This document shows positions 26,601 to 35,300 of a stretch of DNA of 64,000 nucleotides, piece by piece. How positions within the stretch are numbered: position 1 is the stretch's first letter; each line of letters begins with the position of its first letter. The stretch is from Montifringilla adamsi (Eukaryota > Chordata > Aves > Passeriformes > Passeridae), in NCBI GenBank assembly GCA_017590115.1, contig JAGGNK010003335.1, positions 14,776,779 through 14,840,778 on the forward strand, written 5' to 3'. The notes below the pieces were generated by a model. It had not been told where the DNA came from and made no database searches. It saw only the letters and a program-made list of their open reading frames with translations. A program made the translations under genes and the position numbers.

Positions 26601-28865
26601 TAGGAGGGAGGAAGATCTGTTCCAGAAGCCCAGCCCAGAGCAGGCTGGGGGAGCAGAGGGTGTTTAGGAGCCGTGGAGACCTCTCTGCTCCTTGGTGGAG
26701 ACGGTGTTAATGCTGGGGCTTAGCGGCGTGGCGAGGCCGGCGAGGAGGAAATGGTTCCGTGTCTGGATGGGCTTAACACAATGTAAACTCTGTGGTGCTC
26801 ACACAAGGTTCCAGCCTGACGTGTGAAGGAGCTGAGTTCCCAGCACAGCAGCGTGGGCTGAGGGTTTCCTCATGGTGTTGGTGGAGCTAAAGCTGATGCA
26901 CAGTGTCCGTGTGCCTTTTCCTCTGCACAAAGCATCTGCAGTGACAACTGACATCCTCAGGGATGCCCTTCCCAAGCTCTTTTTTACACAGGTTGTTTGG
27001 CTAGGAAAAAAAAAAAAGATTTATTTTGTATTGGGGAAAGCTTGTCCAGATTCTGAGGAAAATTGGTAAAACAGTGTTTTAGTTATAACTCATTGTGCTC
27101 TGTCTCATTTTGGAATCACATTTTTGGCCAGGGTACATCTGGCCAACGCTGCTGTGATAGTGCCCCAAGCCTTCCTCTTGGTTCTCATTTAGGTTAGAAA
27201 GTAATTAAAGGAGGGTAAAAAAAGAAGTGACAGAGTTACTGACTCCCTTTCCAAAAGTGAAGGGTTTAAGCCAAACACTTGCTAAGAAAATAAACAGAAT
27301 TTCTTTTTTTTTGTTGCGAGTTCTTCCCACATATTGAATTTCCATGCTCAGTGACAAGGGGGATGTGCTCGAGTGAGCAGCAATTGGATTCTGATGGCCT
27401 TGGATTTGCTTTGGAAAGCTGGGGCTGTCCTGGGAGAGCAGGGTTTGGACCTGAGCTTGAGGCCTTGCTCTCTAAGGAGCACAAACCTTGCAGCCTGAGT
27501 TACCAAGCTGTAACTTCTGTGGCTGTGCCTGGAGATTATTTTCCTGCCCAGCGTCCTGCCTATCTGTGATAAAGCTCTTCCTCCCCATATTAGGCCAACA
27601 TTTGCTGGTCTGAGCCTAGAAACCCTTTTTAATTGAGGCACATTGCAGAGGTTGGCTTTTTTGGGCACATGTGGGTGTGAATGTCCTTCCCACCTTCTCT
27701 CCTGCAAGAAGAGGAAACCCATGTTGGGATCATTTCTGGAGAAAGCAGTAAATTAGGGGCAGTAGGGAGTGTTTGAGAGTGTCCCAACCCCGGGACCCTC
27801 TGATGTGGGGCTGTGCTGGGCAGGGATGAGCCCTGGCAGTGGGGTGGGAGATGCTTTGGTGGTCACCACGAGCACCAGGGCTCCTCTGGGCACTTGGGGG
27901 TGAAGCAGATGGTCCCAGGGGAAGTGCTTTGGGAGTCCAGGGGCTGAAGATGCTCTGTGCCTGGGGTGATAAATTGATAAATGTGTCATGGCTCAGCTCC
28001 GGAAGCAGGGCAGGGAAGGATGTGAGTGACAGAGGATTCATATCCTGGAAACGCCGCCGTGTCACGGCCGGGGAATTCAGCAGGATAAATGCATTTGCCT
28101 GTCCTGCTGCAGACAATCTGCTTAATGTGGGAAGCAGAGTTTCCTGTAGCACCGAGCCAGCGGGAAGGGAAAACCCTGAGAGGCAGGAAGGGCCAGGGAG
28201 AATTAAGCAGGTAAACCCATTAGCAGTGACCACCTCTTTGTGTGGGGATTACACAAAGCTGCTGCTTTTGGATGCTCAGCGTCTGGGGAGGAGCCAGGGC
28301 TGCCAGTGGGGCCTCTCCCCTCTCCTGAGGGGCTCGACCCCGGAGCTGGGATTAGCACTTGCCACAAGCCACCCTCACTGGCCAGAACAAATTGCTGCAC
28401 GTGCTGAGGGAGAGCCCAACCTGCAAGGACCGTGGTGATGCTGTGAGGCAGAGGTTTGGCAGGCTTTGCTCAGCAGATCCCTCCGTTCTTCCCAACGGGA
28501 CCTTCCTCATGGAAATCGCTCCTCTTTAAGGAGCAGATTTACACTGTTCTACTACTCTGGACAGAGGTTTACCCCAGCTCCCTCCTCAGCTTGGGAATTC
28601 TTCAGATTCTGGCTCTAAAAGTGGGAATCAGGGCACAAAGGGGAATAGATGTCCCAAGAGCCTCTCTCAGTCAGGACATCCCAAAATGGTTTGGGATAAT
28701 CTTGGGCCAGTGGGGAGGGAGCTCTGGGGTGCAGTGGAGGGTGCTGGGGGAGGGTGTGTGGAGGGGGGACACCCCAGTGCAGGGAGAGCTGCAGGGATGG
28801 GCATCACCAGGGGCCAGGCTGGGGCTGTGGGGCTCCCTGGGTCCTTGCTGGAGCCTCTGAGGGGA

Positions 28866-28980
28866 CAGAATCACAGAATAATGAGTTTGGAAGAGACGAT
28901 GCTCCCCGACCTCATGGTGGCCAGCACTGCGTCCCAGAGCTCCCATCCTGTGTGTGTCCTCCGGCAGCCTTCCCAAAATG
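28866..28980 (-). mobile_element. CR1: CR1 LINE 3'-end fragment, minus orientation
   Basis: Begins with 'agaatcacagaataatgag' and 'ttggaagagacg', then 'ccagcactgc'. The first 40 bp are clear; the rest is diverged. Confidence 0.55.
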
Positions 28981-29149
28981 CCAACCACAGGAAAGCAGCA
29001 GAAACCCAAGCTTTCCTTTTGCTTGGATTGCCATCAGTTCCCAGACCTTAATAACAGACCATTCCAGGCTCCCTCCTCGGGGTTGGTTTGGCTCTTCGGG
29101 CCTGGCCGAGCTCTGTCTCACGGGCAAAGCAGCCACGGGCTGAGAGGAA

Positions 29150-29584
29150 GAGGAAGGAGAGGCCACGTTGCGGGATGAGCGCTTTTGCCGGGAGCGCGAC
29201 CCCGCTCCCCGCTCCTGTCCCCCGCGGGGGTCCCGCCAGCCCCGGCCCTGCAGCTCCTCTCGCTCCATTCGAGGGCCAGATGTTGAGCCAGATGTTGGCG
29301 CTGCCGTGTCCGCCCGCTGGCGGCGCCGGGGATGCCCGGTCCCCGCTGCCCGAGCTGCGGCGCCTCGGCACCGCCACCTCCCGGCATCCCGGCGGCTCCC
29401 GTGTCAGCCTGCGGGCCGAGCTTATTTATTTATTTATTTCCTTTATTCCTCGGTACCTCCCGAGCATCCCGGAGGGGATGCGCGGTTCCCGTGTCAGCCT
29501 GCGCGGCTGAGTTTATTTATTTCCGTTATTCCTCTGTGCCTCCCGAGCATCCCGGCGGCTCCCGTGTCAGCCTGCGGGCCGAGC

Positions 29585-29619
<35 letters not shown>

Positions 29620-29830
29620 TTTCCTTTATTCCTCTGTGCCTCCCGGCATCCCGGCGGCTCCCGTGTCAGCCTGCGGGCCGAGCTTATTTATTTATTTATT
29701 TCCTTTATTCCTCGGTACCTCCCGAGCATCCCGGAGGGGATGCGCGGTTCCCGTGCCAGCCTGCGCGGCTGAGTTTATTTATTTTCCTCATTGCGCGATG
29801 CCTCCCGCCCTGCAGCCCGGCCCTGCCCAG
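29150..29830. promoter_or_regulatory. CpG-rich island partly made of a compound minisatellite
   Basis: The first part (29150-29380) is unique CpG-dense sequence. The second part (29383-29800) is a tandem repeat whose units are themselves CpG-rich. No splice-linked coding exon is recognisable nearby. It lies about 1 kb beyond the predicted FGF1 3' end. Confidence 0.4.
29383..29800. repeat. CpG-rich compound minisatellite with embedded TTTA microsatellites
   Basis: Five units of about 75-105 bp. Each has 'catcccgg', 'tcccgtgtcagcctgcg', a (TTTA)n run of variable length and 'cctttattcct'. Two unit types alternate in the order A-B-A-A-B: type A has 'cggcggctccc', type B has 'cggaggggatgcgcggttcc'. 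Confidence 0.9.
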
Positions 29831-29879
29831 CGACCCTCTCACAGCACACTCGGGCTCGCAGCACTTACCGGGAAAGATA

Positions 29880-30260
29880 TTCACGTGTAACGATTTTATT
29901 AAAATCTTATAATTCTCCTTTTTTGCCTCTCGCGCTGAGGACAAACACCCCGAGGTGAGCGTGGTTTCTCCGGGCAGTGCTGGCTCGTCCCTCTGTCTGA
30001 AGCAATTACTGCGGCTCCCCCGGGGATTATTTTCAGACCAGGTGTTGACATTTTTCCCCAGCCGGGTGTCAAGCCGTACCTGCGGGGGCGGTGTCGGGGC
30101 AGCAGAAGCCCAACGAGAGAGTGCCCTGGGTTAATGAGGTGTTGCAAGGCAGCACAGCTAAATCCAGCATTGCACGGTCCAGCCTTCCAGTTTAATTAGA
30201 AACCTGGATCTCCCGCTCATGCATTAATTCACTTTTTTGACTTGAGCGACAGCTCAGCCT
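29880..30260. promoter_or_regulatory. Candidate conserved non-coding block next to CpG island
   Basis: Unique sequence with a sharp change from the adjacent minisatellite. Motifs include 'ttcacgtg', 'aagcaattac', 'gtttaattagaaa' and 'gcattaattca'. It lies just beyond the predicted FGF1 3' end. Confidence 0.28.
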
Positions 30261-30690
30261 CTCACAGGGAAGGTGACTGCTGTGTTTAAGAAGTGTGGGT
30301 GTTGTTGGCTGTCCACATCCCCCTGTCTTGCCCAGGTTTGTGCTTGCCATGGGAATATCATGCTGTGCCCACCAGAGCAGCCGAGCCAGGCAGTGGTTGG
30401 GTGCCTCTCTGGGCCCAGAGGAGCAGCTGGGACCTGCAAGACTAGCAGAATCCACCTTTCCCCTCTATTTCCTTGCAGATCCCACAGGTGGGAAGGACCT
30501 GGCACATGCTCCTTCCCAGCTGTGGCTCCAGCACTCCCATGCCAGCTCCCTGTTTGCCTGGCAGCCCTGAGATAACAGAGATGCTATCAGTGCTGTGCAG
30601 CAAGTGCAGAAGTTCAGGAGAGCAGTAATTAGCAGAGCAATTGTAAAGTACAGCAATTAGTGGCTAATTGCTGCTGCAGAAATATGCAAG

Positions 30691-30740
30691 GCAGCCTTTT
30701 TATTCCTTCCTCCATGTGGAGGAAGGAATAAAAGGTGGCT
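30691..30740. repeat. Near-perfect palindrome with AATAAA on both strands
   Basis: The arm 'ccttttattccttcctcc' (one extra T on the left) and its complement 'ggaggaaggaataaaagg' surround a 4-base loop ATGT. AATAAA is present on the plus strand near 30726-30731 and on the minus strand at 30704-30699. Confidence 0.85.
30699..30704 (-). terminator. Candidate FGF1 polyadenylation signal AATAAA
   Basis: This is the first canonical AATAAA on the minus strand downstream of the FGF1 stop. It lies in one arm of a near-perfect palindrome (30691-30740) whose other arm carries AATAAA on the plus strand. Transcript 3' ends would be needed to confirm use. Confidence 0.35.
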
Positions 30741-30767
30741 GATCAGGTTTGCTGGGAGCAGGGAGCA

Positions 30768-30960
30768 CTGGTGTCTTGTCCCTGTCCTTGAAGGCAGGAT
30801 AGGACAAGGGGGAAATGCTTTAAGATGAAGGATGGTAGATTCAGATTTGATATTAGAGAGAAATTCTTCCCCGTGAGGGTGGTGAGGCCCTGGCTCAGGT
30901 TTTCCAGAGGAGCTGGGGATGCTCTGGGTGGAGCATGGCAGCGTGGTGCCCTGGTGATGT
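30768..30960 (+). mobile_element. CR1: CR1 LINE fragment
   Basis: Contains 'aggacaagggggaaatg', 'agattcagatttgatatta', 'gagaaattcttccccgtga', 'gggtggtgaggccctgg' and 'agaggagctggggatg'. The 3' tail is missing. It is antisense to FGF1 and lies within its predicted 3'UTR. Confidence 0.85.
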
Positions 30961-31267
30961 TCTCAGCTGGCAGGAGTGGCTCTCGAGCTGCCCTCGAGCT
31001 GCTTGGGAGACGTGCATTGTACCAGCAGTGGAGAAACTCAGCTTCACAGGGGCTTTGGGAGCCACCAAGGGGCCTCAGGGCCGTTTTTAGAGCTCCATTT
31101 GGCCAGACACAGAGGCAGCGGGAGGAATCCCTCTGGGAATGGGCATGATGCTCTGCCACCATCGTGCGGCCCCTGGCTGTTGTACATCACACCCTCACAC
31201 CCATCCTCGCTGGGACAGCCTCAAGGTGCCCTGGAATGACTTATGAACAGCTTGTAGAAGAGACATA

Positions 31268-31292
31268 TTTACTTAATAAATAAATACAAATA
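31268..31292 (-). promoter_or_regulatory. AU-rich element in predicted FGF1 3'UTR
   Basis: On the minus strand this reads as a run with overlapping ATTTA pentamers (ATTTATTTATTAA). Such elements commonly control stability of growth-factor mRNAs. Its function depends on the 3'UTR extending this far. Confidence 0.3.
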
Positions 31293-31617
31293 ACATATGG
31301 CAGGTACTAGCATGAAACACACACTATTGATGTTGTGAGGAGATAAGGTCTGAGGCTGGAGCTCTGCCTAGTTCAGCTTAGCATGCCCGGCTGGCACTTA
31401 GCAGGCTGGCCCTGGATAACGGGACTGATGCTGCAGTCTGGCACTGCTCGAGGGCATGCCAGAAGCTACACACCTGGATGGATAAATACATCAACACACA
31501 GTGTCCAGGGAGCTTTGCCTTAGAATGCCTGGGGACACAAAGTGTGCGCTTCTCTGGGAACCGGCACGACCCTCGGGCACATTTCTGGGTGCCTGGCAGG
31601 GCAGGTCCTGCGAGCTG

Positions 31618-31962
31618 CAGCGTGGTCATGGCACACAGGGCACAGGGCTGAGGGTCGTGGCACACACAGCTGAGGGTCATGGCACACAGGGCACGGGGCT
31701 GAGGGTCGTGGCACACACAGCTGAGGGTCATGGCACACACGGCACAGGGCTGAGGGTCATGGCACACACAGCCAAGGGTCATGGCACACACGGGCACACA
31801 GCTGAGGGTCATGGCACACGGGCACAGGGCTGAGGGTCATGGCACACACAGCTGAGGATCATGGCACACACAGCCAAGGGTCATGGCACACGGGCACAGG
31901 GCTGAGGGTCATGGCACACACAGCCAAGGGTCATGGCACACAGGGCACAGGGCTGAGGGCAG
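31618..31962. repeat. Minisatellite in predicted FGF1 3'UTR
   Basis: About ten copies of a 25-35-bp unit built from 'gctgagggtcatggcacaca' with 'gggcacag' inserts. It begins about 200 bp downstream of the FGF1 stop on the minus strand. Confidence 0.9.
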
Positions 31963-32159
31963 GGAGAGATGGGGCTCCGTGGACCTCGGGAGGGCATCAG
32001 GACTCGTCCCCTCATCTCTGCAAAGCTTCATGCAGAGCAAAGGGGCTCTGTTTGGCTAGACTGGGCAAAGCCTTGACCTAAAGCTCGGAGCTCTGATGAG
32101 CTCCCAGGAGGCAGCAGCAGTTTGGGGTTTGGGGTCGTCCCTGAGCTCGGGGCCGGGCC

Positions 32160-32354
32160 TCAGTCGGCCGAGACGGGCAGGGGCAGGAAGAGGATCGCCT
32201 TCTGGCCGTAGTGAGTCCGCGGGCCCAGCTTGCTGTTCCCGTTCTTCTTCAGCCCCACAAACCAGTTCTTGTCAGCGTGCATTTTGGAGACGTAGGTGTT
32301 GTAATGGTTTTCCTCGAGCCTTTCCAGGAACAGGCACTCCTCACCCAGTAACTG
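32160..32354 (-). CDS. FGF1: FGF1 last coding exon with heparin-binding loop and stop
   Basis: The exon codes residues 92-155 and the TGA at 32162-32160. It holds Cys98, the receptor-contact stretch around Glu102-Asn110, and the glycine-rich basic loop (Lys127, Lys128, Lys133, Arg137, Gln142, Lys143). The acceptor reads TTTCAGCAG, so two AGs three bases apart (32355 and 32352) could both be used. The second would drop Gln92. The end, PLPVSAD, is FGF1-specific. Confidence 0.96.
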   Translation of the reverse strand, partial: QLLGEECLFLERLEENHYNTYVSKMHADKNWFVGLKKNGNSKLGPRTHYGQKAILFLPLPVSAD

Positions 32355-35300
32355 CTGAAAGAGAGCCCGGGGAAGGGACAGTGAGCCAGGGGTGCTCCTG
32401 ACGTGACCATCCCAGCCCAGCTCTCCCCTCTGAGTTGCCATCCAGACCCACCTCTGAGATTTCCACATCCCAGTAAAGCTCTTATTTAAACTGTGGCATA
32501 GGTGGCCTTGATTTACTCCCCTGGGCCACTGCTGTAGCAAGGTGTCTGTGACCTGGGAATTTTAATTGGCACTGACCAATCAGCCCCGTGCTCCATTAGC
32601 TGCTCCTGGCCCTGGCTCCTGCTCTGGCCCTGAGCTGTGTGGTGGCAGCTGCAGGCTCAGAGAGCAGAACCAGAACGGTTTGGGTTGCAAGGGACCTTAA
32701 AGACCATCGAGCTCCAGCCCTTTGCCATGGGCAGGGACACCTACACTGGGTGGCAGCTGCTGAGGAGCTGCAGAGCAGCTGCTGCTCCAGCTATGAAACA
32801 CAATATTTATCAAGTGTCAGGTAGGAAATACAATATTTGTCAGAGGCAGGGCAGTAAACGGCATTATTTGCTAATTTATTTACGTCCCCCCAAAATAAAG
32901 CCAGATGCAGAGTGGCCTTGCAGCTGCCAGAATCACAAACAGAGCCTGTGGTTTGCATTACTCAGCTGTGGGATGTCTGCAGCCTGCAGCCCTGTCCCTG
33001 CCTGATCCCACGGGGTGCTCCCACCTACCGAGCCGTAGAGCAGCCCGTTGGTGTCCATGGCCAGGTACTGCCCCGACTGGGTGCTCTTGATGTGCACCAC
33101 CCCCACGCTCTCTGCACTCAGCTGGAGCTGGACTGGAGCGAAAATAAAACAACAGCAGTGAAAGGAAAGTAGGAAAAGGGGAAAAAAAAGAGCTGCCAGG
33201 AAGTTTAGTGGGGTATTTTGTTGAAGTCTGGCTTATAAAGAGTTTATAGGAAACAGTACAGTGTGTAATAAAAGTGTCTCCTTGTACCCTCTTCTTCAAA
33301 GAAATCCCACAGCCATCCTTTAGGAACCAAAGACCAATTTTTCCCTTATTTTACATCAAAGGAAGGGCAGCCTTTTGGTTACGATGCTGGAATGGGACAC
33401 AGGAGATTGGGGTTTTAATTCTGGCTCTAATTTACAAATTTCTCATGTGGTTTGACAAGGCACTTAAGGAGTGACATATGAAGAAGTATTTTGAGAGCTA
33501 AGCCAGGGATGGGCAGACTGCAGATGCCTGCACTGCAACCCCCTGATCCAAAGCATCCCACCCAGCTGTCTGCTGCAGCTGGATTTATCCAGAGCATGGA
33601 GAATGGAGAATGGGGAAATAGAAAAGGCTGTGGCTGCAGGCACAGTGACTTGCAAATTCCAGCTCTTCCCAGTGATCGTTCCCATCTCATAGGCAGCTTC
33701 TTTCCCTAAGATTTATAACAGCAATATTTAGGTTGGTTGGAATGAAGTATGAACGGATGTCTTGGCTCCAGCTCCTTCCTTCCTGTTTATATTTAATTTA
33801 TTTATCCTTATTTAGATGAGGTAAAAGGCAGTGTTACCTCTTGGCCTGGTGGAACACCCATTGCAGTGAAATCTTTGCTCTAATGGTTCACATTCTTCAT
33901 TTCTGGCATTTCCTGCTCAGTAAATGATAGTTAATTAGGAAGCAGTGTTGTGGGTGCAGGTTTGCAGGAATACTTGGCCCCTGTGCTTGCCTGGTTTAGG
34001 CTGGGAATGTGCACTGGGAAAATCCCAGCCCACCTGCATTCCCTGAGGTGCTGCAGACCTGGGACCTGGCCAAGGAGCAGTGCAGGGAGGAAAGAGGGAA
34101 ATGGGATGAAAATGATGATACTGTTCTAAAAACTGTCCCTGAGAGGGGAGTGAGGGACCCTCCTGCTGCCAATGGGATGCTGAGGTTTTTGGACCACAGA
34201 AGGAGGGAGAACAGTGGGTCCAGAGGAGGGAGCTTGTGCACTAAATTCTTTCAGGTTCTCTTCCAGGTCTGTACAGAGATTTCCTTCCACGAAGTAATGG
34301 GATGAAAGCGGGAAAAGGAGACTTTTTGTAGAGATGAACATGAGCTTCATCCTGGAGAATCTGCAGTGTCCAGGTAAGATTTCCTTCCATTCCTTAGAAT
34401 GCCCGTGTAAAGGATGTAGGAAGTGGATCCTGACGTGGGGCTGGACACAAAGGCCTAGAGAGAGTGACTTCTTCTGCTCTTCTTAGAGGTCCACCCTGAT
34501 GCTGAGGCCATTTAAGAGAAGAATAAGGATTCTTGATATTTGTCTGGAGCAAAATGCACGTGGGCACAGGCAGTGTGCAGAGACTGGTGCAGCTGGAATG
34601 CTGCTGTCCCCACTGGCCTCCCAAAGAACCCAGGGTGTTCCTGTGCCTTGTCCCTCCCTGGGGCTGGCAGGTGCCTGTCCCAGCTGGGTGACAATGTCCC
34701 ACAGTGCCAGTCATGGTCTGGGCTGCTCCTCTTGCACACCAGGGAATGATGCTGAGTGGCTCCATCACGTTCCAGGGGCAGCACCGTGGGCAGGCACGGG
34801 TGCTCAGAGCAGGGTACCTCTCACCAAGGCTGCTCTGCTGGCACACAGCCCTTCCAGGAGTTTCCTCTGTAAATATTAGTATATTCCTATATCCCAGTTT
34901 ATGAGCTCATTTACAGGAGGTTCCTTTCTGGCACAGGTTTGCAAACACGTGGCCCCGGGCCAGCAGCCAGGGAGGTGTGAGCGTGCTGGGATGCAGGACT
35001 GCCAGCACTCCCTGCCCACGGGCACAGAGCAGCCCTGGGGACCATGACAAGGTGATGGAGCTGCTTTTCTAGAGGGAAAGGGACTGGGCTGTGTGACAGC
35101 ATCCAGAGGGAAAGGGACTGGGCTGTGCGACAGCATCCACGCTGTGACACAACAGCCTGGGCCAGGGCACAAGAGTGGGCTCCTGGCCTTGGTGGCTCCC
35201 CATGCCCCAGGAGATGCCATCTTGATCCTGACCTCTCCTGATTCCAGCAAAACCTCTGAAAAATGCTGCAGAGACACCGCCTGAGCTCATACCACCTCTC

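Larger units (their letters stand above)
19258..29149. other. Non-coding, no recognisable gene
   Basis: Contains the unexplained 391-codon frame, two CR1 ends and two minisatellites. Other open frames are short and overlap each other on both strands. Confidence 0.55.
30680..32159 (-). other. FGF1: Predicted FGF1 3'UTR
   Basis: Inferred, not proven. Going down the minus strand from the FGF1 stop, the first AATAAA I find is at 30704-30699, giving a 3'UTR of about 1.47 kb. The stretch contains a minisatellite (31618-31962), an AU-rich run with overlapping ATTTA pentamers (about 31270-31290) and an antisense CR1 fragment (30768-30960). Further minus-strand poly(A)-type hexamers occur near 30192 and 29895, so a longer form is possible. 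Confidence 0.4.

Noticed and set aside
1..30000. SPRY4, expected on the 3' side of FGF1
   Set aside because: No Sprouty-domain cysteine-rich frame or other recognisable exon is present, so the gene must lie outside the window.
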